Notes: generated by a model from the sequence alone, not told the origin. Shown: positions 7,870-14,630, counted from the stretch's first letter. The stretch is 15,107 bases of DNA from Flavobacterium psychrophilum (GCA_945878515.1 CAMCTL010000075.1:1-15107); one strand, 5' to 3'. Numbers and translations: made by a program.

Positions 7870-7932
7870 CCCCCAAAGGGGGAATTTAAAAACTTATGAA
7901 TCCCCCCTTTGGGCTTTAGGGGGCTTTTTTTC
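7861..7932 (+). terminator. C/G-rich inverted repeat, probable terminator of eamA
   Basis: Arms 7861-7884 and 7901-7924 match at about 20 of 24 positions in inverted orientation. Each contains a CCC-AAA-GGG core (for example CCCCCAAAGGGGG, 7870-7882) and they are separated by 16 AT-rich bases. The right arm is followed by GGGC and seven T, so it fits an intrinsic terminator on the plus strand. The left arm overlaps the last two codons and stop of the transporter gene. It is far more G+C-rich than its surroundings and looks like one copy of a dispersed flavobacterial intergenic element. Confidence 0.7.
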
Positions 7933-7941
7933 TTATCTTTG
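7908..7941 (+). promoter_or_regulatory. Candidate yicC-gmk-nadD promoter
   Basis: TATCTTTG (7934-7941) is an exact -7 box, and TTTG (7908-7911) lies 22 bases upstream, within the usual range for a -33 element. The yicC ATG follows 18 bases later. The -33 element is within the right arm of the inverted repeat 7861-7924, so terminator and promoter overlap. Confidence 0.6.
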
Positions 7942-7959
7942 AATTCTTTTAAAAATAAT

Positions 7960-8820
7960 ATGATACAATCAATGACTGGATTTGGTAAAGCAAGCTTGCA
8001 ATTACCAACCAAAAAAATTACAGTAGAGGTAAAATCACTAAATAGTAAAGGTTTAGATTTAAGTGTTCGAATGCCTTCGACTTACCGAGAAATGGAATTG
8101 GGTTTACGCAACCAAATCGCCTTGAAACTTGAAAGAGGAAAAATAGATTTTTCAATTTTTATCGAAAGTACTGCCGAGCAAACTTCCACGAAAGTAAATG
8201 TTCCCATTGTGAAAGCTTATATCAGTCAATTGCGAGAAGTGTATCCTGGGGCCGATGAAACTGAATTAATGAAAATGGCCATTAGAATGCCAGACACAAT
8301 GAAAACGGAACGGGAAGAAATCGATGAAAATGATTGGTCTGAAATTCAAAAAGTTATCGAAGAATCGTTGCAAAACATTTTAAATTTTCGCAAAGACGAA
8401 GGCGATTCTTTAGAAAAAGAATTTCAACTGAGAATTAGCAACATTCGGCAATATATGAACGATGCTTTGGCACTTGATCCGGAGCGGGTTCAGGCGATTA
8501 AAGATCGTTTGCAAACCGCCATTTCAGAGTTGAAAGTCAATGTCGATGAAAACCGTTTTGAGCAAGAATTAATTTATTACCTTGAAAAATTAGATATCAC
8601 CGAAGAAAAAGTGCGTTTGACCAACCACTTGGATTATTTCTTGGAAACCATCAACGGAACAGAAGCCAATGGTAGAAAACTAGGTTTCATTACACAAGAA
8701 ATGGGACGAGAAATCAACACAATGGGTTCCAAATCGAATCACGCCCAAATGCAAAAATTAGTCGTAATGATGAAGGACGAATTGGAAAAAATCAAGGAAC
8801 AGGTTTTGAATGTTTTGTAA
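7960..8820 (+). CDS. yicC: YicC-family endoribonuclease
   Basis: The 286-residue protein starts MIQSMTGFGKASLQ, the hallmark N-terminus of the YicC family, with VEVKSLNSKGLDLSVRMPSTYRE shortly after. The C-terminal DUF1732 region has FEQELIYYLEKLDITEEKVRLTNHLDYF and RKLGFITQEMGREINTMGSKSNHAQM, both characteristic. YicC proteins are endoribonucleases reported to act on small RNAs and other transcripts in E. coli and Bacillus. The start is set at 7960 because homology begins at MIQSMTGFG; an earlier in-frame ATG (7909) lies inside the inverted repeat and promoter. Linkage to gmk is widespread in bacteria. Confidence 0.93.
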   Translation: MIQSMTGFGKASLQLPTKKITVEVKSLNSKGLDLSVRMPSTYREMELGLRNQIALKLERGKIDFSIFIESTAEQTSTKVNVPIVKAYISQLREVYPGADETELMKMAIRMPDTMKTEREEIDENDWSEIQKVIEESLQNILNFRKDEGDSLEKEFQLRISNIRQYMNDALALDPERVQAIKDRLQTAISELKVNVDENRFEQELIYYLEKLDITEEKVRLTNHLDYFLETINGTEANGRKLGFITQEMGREINTMGSKSNHAQMQKLVVMMKDELEKIKEQVLNVL

Positions 8821-8853
8821 AGTTTAACAATGAATTACCTGAATCCTCATAAT

Positions 8854-8882
8854 TAATTAGTGGGAATTTGTGTAATTAGTGG
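8854..8882. repeat. Short direct repeat in the yicC-gmk spacer
   Basis: TAATTAGTGG occurs at 8854-8863 and again at 8873-8882, a 19-base period, with AATTTGTG between. It lies in the 96-base yicC-gmk gap. It resembles degenerate 'ATT-GTGG' intergenic sequences common in Bacteroidota, by memory. No function is visible. Confidence 0.45.
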
Positions 8883-8916
8883 TTAAAAAAAGATACTGAA
8901 ATAAATTCAGCATAAA

Positions 8917-9486
8917 ATGAAAAAAGGAAAATTAATAGTTTTTTCGGCACCATCGGGTTCAGGAAAAACTACCATCGTTAGACATTTATTAAAGCAAGAA
9001 GACTTGAACTTAGAGTTTTCTATTTCGGCAGCAACGCGTGAAGCTCGTGGCGAAGAAGTAAATGGAAAAGATTATTACTTTATGTCGTTAAAACAATTCA
9101 AAACTCACATCAAAAATGAAGATTTTGTAGAATGGGAAGAAGTATATCGAGATAATTTTTACGGCACTTTAAAAAGTGAAGTCGAACGCATTTGGGCTCA
9201 AGGTAAAAACGTGATTTTCGACATTGATGTTGCCGGAGGTTTGCGCATCAAACATAAATTTCCAGAAGAAACTTTAGCCGTTTTTGTAAAACCACCAAGT
9301 GTGGACGAACTCAAAAGAAGACTCAAAGAACGCTCGACCGAAACGGATGAAAAAATCAATATGCGCATTGCAAAAGCCCACGTAGAATTGGCAACCGCTC
9401 CGCAATTTGATGTTGTTATTAAAAACTATGATTTGGAAATTGCTTTAGGAGAAGCACATCAATTGGTGAAAGAATTTGTAAAATAG
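8917..9486 (+). CDS. gmk: Guanylate kinase
   Basis: Phosphorylates GMP to GDP with ATP in the cytosol. The 189-residue protein starts MKKGKLIVFSAPSGSGKTTIV with the P-loop GSGKT at ~14-18. The GMP-binding segment FSISAATREARGEEVNGKDYYF (~34-55) has the conserved Ser, Arg, Arg and Tyr residues. VIFDIDVAGGLRIK (~98-111) matches the second GMP-site strand, and RLKERSTETDEKINMRI (~135-151) is the lid region. Length is normal. It follows yicC by 96 nt and precedes nadD by 68 nt, the latter gap occupied by an inverted repeat that begins at the gmk stop codon. Confidence 0.96.
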   Translation: MKKGKLIVFSAPSGSGKTTIVRHLLKQEDLNLEFSISAATREARGEEVNGKDYYFMSLKQFKTHIKNEDFVEWEEVYRDNFYGTLKSEVERIWAQGKNVIFDIDVAGGLRIKHKFPEETLAVFVKPPSVDELKRRLKERSTETDEKINMRIAKAHVELATAPQFDVVIKNYDLEIALGEAHQLVKEFVK

Positions 9487-9550
9487 GTGCGTGGTTTTGG
9501 GTCTAGGGTATTAGTAAACCTAGAGTCCGAAACCCAAAACCTAAAACCTA
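9484..9550. repeat. Inverted repeat filling the gmk-nadD spacer
   Basis: The left arm (9484-9502) starts with the gmk stop codon and reads TAGGT-n4-GGTTTTGGGT; the right arm (9532-9550) is its inverse complement except at the four central positions. An inner stem CTAGG/CCTAG (9503-9507, 9519-9523) extends the hairpin. Both arms share the words GGTYTTGGGT and CTAG(G/A) with the element at 1101-1152, so the two belong to one family. The nadD ATG follows 4 bases later. There is no T-run, so it is not a classical terminator. Confidence 0.75.
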
Positions 9551-9554
9551 CATT

Positions 9555-10145
9555 ATGAAAATAGGTCTCTATTTCGGAACATTCAATCCCATACACGTTG
9601 GGCACCTGATTATTGCAAATCATTTGGCTGAAAATTCTGATTTAGACCAAATTTGGATGGTCGTAACACCGCACAATCCATTGAAAAACAAACAAACTTT
9701 ATTAGATGATTACCAACGTTTGCAATTGGTTTTTTTGGCAACGGAAGATTATCCAAAAATCAGACCCTCGGATATTGAGTTCAAATTATCACAACCTAAT
9801 TATACAGTAAATACTCTAGCTCATTTGAAGGATAAATTTCCGCAACATGTTTTTTCATTGATTATGGGCGAAGACAATGTAAAGTCGTTGAACAAATGGA
9901 AGAACCACGAATTTATTTTAGAAAACCACGATATTTATGTCTATCCTAGGATTTCATCGGAAACAGACACGAATCAAAATTTAGTTTTCAAAAACCATCC
10001 TAAAATTCACCTAATTAATGCTCCAATTGTAGAAATTTCATCAACATTTATTCGAGAGAATATCAAAAAAAATAAAAATATTCGACCGCTTTTACCCGAA
10101 AAAGTTTGGGAGTATATCGATCACAATAATTTGTATCGGAAGTAA
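9555..10145 (+). CDS. nadD: Nicotinate-nucleotide adenylyltransferase
   Basis: Adenylates nicotinate mononucleotide to deamido-NAD in NAD biosynthesis. The 196-residue nucleotidyltransferase-fold protein has GTFNPIHVGHL at 8-18 (HxGH, His14 and His17). TPHNPLKNK at ~38-46 is the NaMN-binding loop. IMGEDNVKSLNKWK at ~103-116 is the typical NadD strand-helix. ISSTFIRENI at 161-170 is the second ATP-binding motif (ISSTxIR). Length is usual. It is the last gene of the yicC-gmk-nadD group and is followed by a hairpin with a T-run. Confidence 0.96.
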   Translation: MKIGLYFGTFNPIHVGHLIIANHLAENSDLDQIWMVVTPHNPLKNKQTLLDDYQRLQLVFLATEDYPKIRPSDIEFKLSQPNYTVNTLAHLKDKFPQHVFSLIMGEDNVKSLNKWKNHEFILENHDIYVYPRISSETDTNQNLVFKNHPKIHLINAPIVEISSTFIRENIKKNKNIRPLLPEKVWEYIDHNNLYRK

Positions 10146-10203
10146 AATTAAATCTTGCAATTTGTATCTAATTAAAAATAGATTCTTCTTACTATATTAA
10201 AAT

Positions 10204-10233
10204 AAAAAAGGCGAAATTTCTTCCGCCTTTTTT
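10204..10233 (+). terminator. Intrinsic terminator after nadD
   Basis: AAAAAAGGCG (10204-10213) pairs with CGCCTTTTTT (10224-10233) across a 10-nt loop, giving a stem that ends in a T-run on the plus strand. It lies 58 nt after the nadD stop. The A-run on the other side might also allow function on the minus strand. The bases between it and the PurF-like stop (10234-10362) show no recognisable feature. Confidence 0.8.
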
Positions 10234-10362
10234 GCCCCAAATCTACCACAATCTTAACCTACTAACATAATGGTATAGCTAATTTATAGTCAATATATGT
10301 TTCGAGCAAGTTTGTCAGATGAATAGCTAAAATACTCGATGAAATGCCAAAAGACCTAACCA

Positions 10363-12261
10363 TCAATAAGCTCTTACATCTTTTCCTTCATAAAAATTCA
10401 TAAATGCTTTGTTGACTACACGATTCCCTCCTGGAGTAGGATAGTCGCCTGTAAAATACCAATCTCCTAAATTCTTTGGGCAGGCAATGTGCAGATTTTC
10501 AACAGTTTGAAAAATAATTTTTACCTCGGCTTTGATTTCTGGCGAGCTTAAAAGTTCGGCTATTTTATTTGAAATTTCTTGCGGCTGGAACGGAGCATAA
10601 ATTTCGGTTACAAAATTAACTACTTCCGAATCTTGCAAATGCATTTGAAGTTTACATTTTGCGTAAACTTCGTCAATAATATAGTATAAATTTCGGTCTT
10701 TTAAAAGTTCTAAAGCCGCCTGAAAAGCAACCAATCCCTCTAATTTTGCCATGTCAATTCCATAACAATCCGGATACCGAATCTGTGGCGCCGATGAAAC
10801 TATGACAATGCTTTTGGGTTTCAAACGATCCATCATTTTGATGATACTCTTTTTTAAGGTAGTCCCACGAACGATACTGTCGTCAATGATTACCAAATTG
10901 TCGGTTGGTTTGATCACGCCATAAGTTACATCATACACGTGAGCAACTAAATCATCGCGGCTGCTATCCTCGGTAATAAAAGTTCGCAATTTGGCATCCT
11001 TGATAGCTACTTTCTCGGTACGGATTTTTACTGCCAATATTTCTTCTAGTTTTTCTTTGGTCAACGTTTTACGATTGTCCAAAATGAATTGGTTTTTCCT
11101 TTGATTCAAAAAATCTTGAGCCGATTCGACCATTCCGTAGAAAGAAGTTTCAGCAGTATTGGGAATATAAGAAAAAACGCTGTTGTCGGTATCGTTATCA
11201 ATTGCTTCGAGAACAGCTGGAAGTATTAATTTTCCTAAGGTTTTTCGTTCCTGATATATTTCGGCATCGCTGCCTCTTGAGAAATAAATTCTTTCGAACG
11301 AACAAGCTTTTTTTGTAGTTGGTGGCAAAATTTCTTGTTCCGTAACTATTCCGTTTTTTTTGATGATTAAAGCTTTTCCAGGTTGCAATTCCTGCACTTC
11401 TTCGAATGGCACATTGAAAACCGTTTGAATTACAGGACGTTCGGATGCAACAACTACAATTTCATCGTCTTCATAAAAGTAAGCCGGACGAATTCCCGCT
11501 GGATCTCTAAAAACAAAGGCATCACCATGACCTAAAAGTCCTGCCATTGCATAGCCGCCATCTAAATTTTTGGAAGCACGTTTCAAAATTCTGGCAATAT
11601 CTAATTTTTCGGCAATTACTGGCGAAGCTTCTCTTTTGTTCAAACCGTTATTTTTGCATTCTTGATACAAATCAGTAACGGCATTGTCTAAAAAATGACC
11701 TATTTTTTCCATAATAGTTACCGTATCCCTCATTTCTTTTGGATGCTGTCCTAAATCGATAAGGTTTTGAAAAAGCTCGGTTACATTGGTCATATTAAAA
11801 TTTCCTGCCAAGATAAGATTTCGGTGCATCCAGTTATTTTGACGTAAAAAAGGATGAACATTTTCAATGCTATTTTTCCCGAAAGTTCCGTAACGAACAT
11901 GCCCCAAAAACAATTCGCCGATGTAAGGAATATTTTTCTTTTGCAAGGCTACGTTATCGGCATATTCAGGATGCGATGATAATTCGTCGTTAACCCTTTC
12001 GTTTATTTGAGCAAAAACATCTTGAATAGGCTGTGCAGCATTCGAACGAACTCGACTAATATAGCGCTCCCCGGGCTCGACATCGAGTTTGATACTGGCA
12101 AAACCTGCACCATCTTGACCGCGATTGTGCTGCTTTTCCATCAAGAGATACATTTTTTGTATTCCATAAAAAGCAGTTCCGTATTTTTCTTTGTAGAATT
12201 CTAAGGGTTTTTTTAATCTTAAAAGGGCAATGCCACATTCGTGTTTAATTGCGTCGCTCAT
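10363..12261 (-). CDS. PurF-like amidophosphoribosyltransferase (long, 632-residue form)
   Basis: Class II glutamine amidotransferase fused to a PRPP-binding phosphoribosyltransferase domain; classical PurF makes 5-phosphoribosylamine in the first committed step of purine synthesis. Visible motifs: HECGIALLRL with Cys9 as the likely N-terminal nucleophile after removal of an eight-residue leader, HNRGQDGAGFA (~45-55), GHVRYGT (120-126), NLILAGNFNMTN (148-159), FRDPAGIRPA (251-260), CSFERIYFSRGSD (320-332) and the PRPP loop VIIDDSIVRGTTL (457-469). At 632 residues it is over 100 longer than E. coli PurF, with extra sequence around 380-430 and at the C-terminus. The usual RPDS after the YF strand is replaced by RGSD. 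Bacteroidota commonly carry this long form, some beside a standard purF, so whether it is the main PurF cannot be decided here. Stop codon is TGA. Confidence 0.85.
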   Translation of the reverse strand: MSDAIKHECGIALLRLKKPLEFYKEKYGTAFYGIQKMYLLMEKQHNRGQDGAGFASIKLDVEPGERYISRVRSNAAQPIQDVFAQINERVNDELSSHPEYADNVALQKKNIPYIGELFLGHVRYGTFGKNSIENVHPFLRQNNWMHRNLILAGNFNMTNVTELFQNLIDLGQHPKEMRDTVTIMEKIGHFLDNAVTDLYQECKNNGLNKREASPVIAEKLDIARILKRASKNLDGGYAMAGLLGHGDAFVFRDPAGIRPAYFYEDDEIVVVASERPVIQTVFNVPFEEVQELQPGKALIIKKNGIVTEQEILPPTTKKACSFERIYFSRGSDAEIYQERKTLGKLILPAVLEAIDNDTDNSVFSYIPNTAETSFYGMVESAQDFLNQRKNQFILDNRKTLTKEKLEEILAVKIRTEKVAIKDAKLRTFITEDSSRDDLVAHVYDVTYGVIKPTDNLVIIDDSIVRGTTLKKSIIKMMDRLKPKSIVIVSSAPQIRYPDCYGIDMAKLEGLVAFQAALELLKDRNLYYIIDEVYAKCKLQMHLQDSEVVNFVTEIYAPFQPQEISNKIAELLSSPEIKAEVKIIFQTVENLHIACPKNLGDWYFTGDYPTPGGNRVVNKAFMNFYEGKDVRAY

Positions 12262-12395
12262 TGTGTAGTAGTTTGTTGTTTATGGTTTTTGTTTATGTAC
12301 TTTTTGGCAATTAGATTGTCATCTTGAAACCATAAAAAATTAAATCCAATAAATAATAATATTCAATCCTGGTGATTGTTACTCTTTTTATTAAA

Positions 12396-12420
12396 CAAAA
12401 AAGCCCCGAAATCTCGAGGC
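12396..12420 (-). terminator. Intrinsic terminator of the PfkB gene
   Basis: On the minus strand GCCTCGA (12420-12414) pairs with TCGGGGC (12409-12403), one G-U pair, four-base loop, followed by six T. It begins 7 bases after the stop. The downstream PurF-like gene, 165 nt from the PfkB stop, therefore probably has its own promoter, although no clear TAnnTTTG was seen in that gap. Confidence 0.8.
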
Positions 12421-12426
12421 AAGTTT

Positions 12427-13350
12427 TTATATTTCTATATCAAATTGAGTTAAGGATTTGAATTGTTGCAATCTAGCAATTACTTCATCTTTTTCTAAAT
12501 GTACCATCCTTTCAGTTCCAAATTTTTCTACACAAAAAGAAGCCAAATTAGAGCCATAGATTATGGCGCTTTTCATGTTTTCGAAAGATGCATTTTCGCT
12601 TTGTGTAATATAACCCGCAAATCCTCCTGCAAAAGTATCTCCCGCTCCTGTTGGGTCAAAAACTTCTTCTAAAGGCAACGCTGGTGCAAAGAAAATTTTA
12701 TGGTCTTGAAACAACAAAGCGCCGTGTTCTCCTTTCTTAATGACTACATATTTTGGCCCCATAGACTGGATTTTTGCTGCTGCTTTCACTAGCGAATATT
12801 CTCCTGACAATTGTCTGGCTTCTTCATCGTTGATGGTAATTACATCAATGCGTTTGATAACTTCCAATAATTCCGGCAATGCGCAATTCATCCAAAAATT
12901 CATAGTGTCCAATACTACTAATTTGGGTTTAACATCCATTTGGTCTAGAACGCTGCTTTGTACTAATGGATGCAAGTTTCCAAGCATAACGACATCGGCA
13001 TTTTTGAAATTTTGTGGTACTTTTGGTTGAAAATCAGCCAATACATTAAGCTCAGTTGCCAAAGTGTCTCTAGTATTCAAATCATTGTGATATAAACCAC
13101 TCCAGAAGAAGGTTTTCCCACCTTTGACCACTTCAATACCTGAAATATCTATGTTTTTTTTAGTCAATAAATCCAAATATTCCTGCGGAAAATCATCGCC
13201 AACTACTGAAACTATAGCCGATTGCAGATTAAAATTAGAAGCCGAAAGTCCTATATAAGTTCCTGCACCGCCAAGGATTTTGTCGGTTTTGCCAAAAGGC
13301 GTTTCAATAGCGTCGAAAGCTACGGTTCCAACAATAAGTAATTTGTTCAT
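12427..13350 (-). CDS. PfkB-family sugar or nucleoside kinase
   Basis: Ribokinase-fold kinase that transfers phosphate from ATP to a sugar or nucleoside; substrate unknown. The 307-residue protein starts MNKLLIVGTVAFDAIETPFG, with the glycine pair of the substrate site in KILGGAGTYIGLSAS (~24-38). It has TINDEEARQLSG (~172-183), VVIKKGEHGALLF (~202-214) and the PfkB signature DPTGAGDTFAGGF (232-244), with catalytic base Asp238. Length is normal. It lies upstream of the PurF-like gene on the same strand, a pairing I recall in other flavobacteria, which hints at purine-ribose or nucleoside metabolism; this is inference. A TATCTTTG -7 box lies 23 bases before the start. Confidence 0.88.
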   Translation of the reverse strand: MNKLLIVGTVAFDAIETPFGKTDKILGGAGTYIGLSASNFNLQSAIVSVVGDDFPQEYLDLLTKKNIDISGIEVVKGGKTFFWSGLYHNDLNTRDTLATELNVLADFQPKVPQNFKNADVVMLGNLHPLVQSSVLDQMDVKPKLVVLDTMNFWMNCALPELLEVIKRIDVITINDEEARQLSGEYSLVKAAAKIQSMGPKYVVIKKGEHGALLFQDHKIFFAPALPLEEVFDPTGAGDTFAGGFAGYITQSENASFENMKSAIIYGSNLASFCVEKFGTERMVHLEKDEVIARLQQFKSLTQFDIEI

Positions 13351-13373
13351 TTTTAAAAATTCGAATTAAGCGG

Positions 13374-13381
13374 CAAAGATA
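13374..13381 (-). promoter_or_regulatory. Candidate -7 box (TATCTTTG) for the PfkB gene
   Basis: Minus-strand TATCTTTG is an exact TAnnTTTG match 23 bases before the ATG. The -33 region falls in the TTTAA-rich repeat 13389-13444 and contains no TTG on that strand, so the upstream half is unsupported. Confidence 0.45.
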
Positions 13382-13388
13382 CATTTTT

Positions 13389-13444
13389 AGTTTAGAAGTT
13401 TAAAATGGTTTAAGGGTTTTAGATGTTTAAAAAGGTTTAAGGTT
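13389..13444. repeat. Degenerate GTTTAA-type tandem repeat between the PfkB and uma2 genes
   Basis: The plus strand shows recurring units AGTTTAGA, AGTTTAAA, GGTTTAAG, TGTTTAAA and GGTTTAAG at roughly 8-16 base spacing. It separates two divergent genes and marks the boundary between core genes and the accessory end of the window. It has no obvious dyad and no T-run and is not a terminator. Confidence 0.5.
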
Positions 13445-13477
13445 ATAATTAATTTTATACTTAATTAAAAAAAAATC

Positions 13478-13485
13478 TAACTTTG
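13478..13485 (+). promoter_or_regulatory. Candidate -7 box (TAACTTTG) for uma2
   Basis: TAACTTTG is an exact TAnnTTTG match ending 19 bases before the uma2 ATG. No TTG is present at the usual -33 distance. Transcription from here could continue into the tRNA-like gene, which starts 7 nt after uma2. Confidence 0.45.
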
Positions 13486-13504
13486 TTTTTTAAAATTTTA
13501 TATC

Positions 13505-14092
13505 ATGCAAATAGTAACTAATTTTTCCGATCTCGATCTAACTAAGGAATACACTTATGCTGATTATTTACTATGGCAATTTTCTGAACGGGTAGAACTT
13601 ATTAGAGGTTTCATTCGGAAAATGAGTCCAGCTCCAAATAGGTACCATCAAGTGGTTTCGCAAAATTTATCAAGTTTATTTTACATTAGTTTTCGAAAAC
13701 ATCCTTGCGACGTTTATGTTGCTCCTTTTGATGTGCGATTGCCCATAAAATCTAAAAAGAAAGATACAACTGTTGTGCAACCAGATATTTGTATAGTTTG
13801 CGATAAAAGCAAATTGGACGATGCGGGTTGCAATGGCGCTCCAGAACTGATGATAGAAATTTTATCGCCCAACAATTCTAAACACGATTTAGACACCAAA
13901 TTCAAATTGTATGAAGAAGCTGGAGTTTTAGAATATTGGATTGTAGAACCCGTTGAGAAAATGATTTTAGTTTACACCTTAATCAACGGAAAATTCATTG
14001 GTTTACCACCACAAACTGAAGGCGAAAACATTCAAAGTCCACTGTTTCCTAATTTGCAAATAGCAATAATTGATGTGTTTGAGAATGATTAA
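13505..14092 (+). CDS. Uma2-family (DUF820) restriction-endonuclease-fold protein
   Basis: The 195-residue protein has the Uma2 layout of a PD-(D/E)XK fold. YLLWQFSERVELIRGFIRKMSPAP (~21-44) is the N-terminal signature. HQVVSQNLSSLF (~48-59) is the following helix, and VAPFDVRLP (~72-80) is a strand. VQPDICIVCD (91-100) carries Asp94, GAPELMIEILSPNN (111-124) carries Glu118, and DTKFKLYEEAGVLEYWIVEP (130-149) carries Lys132. The catalytic set appears intact. The family is abundant in cyanobacteria and scattered elsewhere, with no settled biological role. It has its own -7 box and ends only 7 nt before the tRNA-like gene. Confidence 0.88.
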   Translation: MQIVTNFSDLDLTKEYTYADYLLWQFSERVELIRGFIRKMSPAPNRYHQVVSQNLSSLFYISFRKHPCDVYVAPFDVRLPIKSKKKDTTVVQPDICIVCDKSKLDDAGCNGAPELMIEILSPNNSKHDLDTKFKLYEEAGVLEYWIVEPVEKMILVYTLINGKFIGLPPQTEGENIQSPLFPNLQIAIIDVFEND

Positions 14093-14099
14093 AATACCC

Positions 14100-14189
14100 G
14101 CAGAATTAGTGTAATGGTTGCACACAAGCCTTCAGAACTTGCGACGTATCTGCAGTACGTAGGAGCGGGTTCGATTCCCGTGTTCTGCT
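14100..14189 (+). tRNA. tRNA-like gene, anticodon UCA, long variable arm
   Basis: The sequence folds into a full cloverleaf. The acceptor GCAGAAT (14100-14106) pairs with GTTCTGC (14182-14188), 6 pairs plus one G-U. The D-stem is GTGT (14109-14112) with GCAC (14120-14123), loop AATGGTT. The anticodon stem CAAGC/ACTTG (14125-14129, 14137-14141) has a C-A mismatch at 31-39. The loop CTTCAGA has U33 and anticodon UCA (14132-14134). A 23-nt variable region (14142-14164) contains ACGTA/TACGT with a 7-nt loop. The T-stem is GCGGG/CCCGT with loop TTCGATT. The discriminator is T and no CCA is encoded. UCA would read UGA. It lacks the 8-bp acceptor and 6-bp D-stem of tRNA-Sec. U73 and the overall body recall glycine-type tRNAs. 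G37, the missing A21 and the mismatch leave open a degenerate gene. Confidence 0.65.
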
Positions 14190-14192
14190 CAA

Positions 14193-14630
14193 AAACACGC
14201 CATAAAGACAGCTTACGAACATTTGATGGATGCTGGATTTCAACTTGAAAAACACGTTCAAGTCTATGAAAAAGTACTTCGTTTGGCCGCTTTCAATTTA
14301 TACAGTCATAACAGAGACGACCACAGTAAAAACTTTTCGTTCTTAATGAACAGTGCCTTAAAATGGAAATTTGCACCCGCGTATGATCTCACTTTTTCTA
14401 GTTCCTCAAAAGATTGGCACAGCACAAGTTTTGCTGGCGAATACCAAAATCCTACCCAAGCTCATTTGTTAGAATTGGCTGCTACTTTTGGCATAAAAAA
14501 ACCAATGGAAATAATAAACGAAGTTCGGACCGCGGTTGCAAATTGGAAACAATATGCTAAAAACAGCAACGTAAGTTCTTGCACGAACACAACAATCGAA
14601 AGAAGAATTCAGGGGTTATTGATAGTGTAG
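14193..14630 (+). pseudogene. HipA-family toxin kinase, C-terminal remnant
   Basis: HipA is the serine/threonine kinase toxin of HipBA modules that phosphorylates aminoacyl-tRNA synthetases. Only about the last 140 of some 400 residues are present. HNRDDHSKNFSFL contains the catalytic Asp (D31 from ATG 14226) and PAYDLTFS the metal-binding Asp (D54); the C-terminus (ANWKQYAKNSNVSS ... ERRIQGLL) looks complete. The ATP-binding N-terminal half and any HipB antitoxin are missing. HipA-like sequence (KTAYEHLMDAGF) already reads in frame before ATG 14226, from about 14205. The same frame stays open back into the 3' part of the tRNA-like gene, where a TAG stands at 14160. So the gene is cut off at the 3' end of that RNA gene. 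Translation from TTG 14223 or ATG 14226 is possible but would give an inactive kinase. 14631-14700 holds no recognisable feature. Confidence 0.7.

Noticed and set aside
7909..7959. ATG at 7909 as the yicC start
   Set aside because: It lies in the repeat and promoter, before the predicted transcription start; YicC homology begins at MIQSMTGFG (7960).
9484..9550. Rho-independent terminator between gmk and nadD
   Set aside because: The dyad has no following T-run, and nadD starts 4 bases later with no promoter-like box between.
13389..13444. CRISPR-like or regulatory iteron array
   Set aside because: Units are short, degenerate and unevenly spaced, with no spacers of regular length; it looks like low-complexity AT-rich repeat.
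14126..14142. Alternative register giving anticodon CAG (leucine), which would explain the long variable arm
   Set aside because: That register needs anticodon-stem pairs A-C, A-G, C-T and C-C; the UCA register has four good pairs and correct D-stem spacing.
14100..14189. Calling the tRNA-like gene tRNA-Sec because of its UCA anticodon and long variable arm
   Set aside because: The acceptor stem is 7 bp and the D-stem 4 bp, unlike bacterial tRNA-Sec, and no selenocysteine genes are visible in the window.
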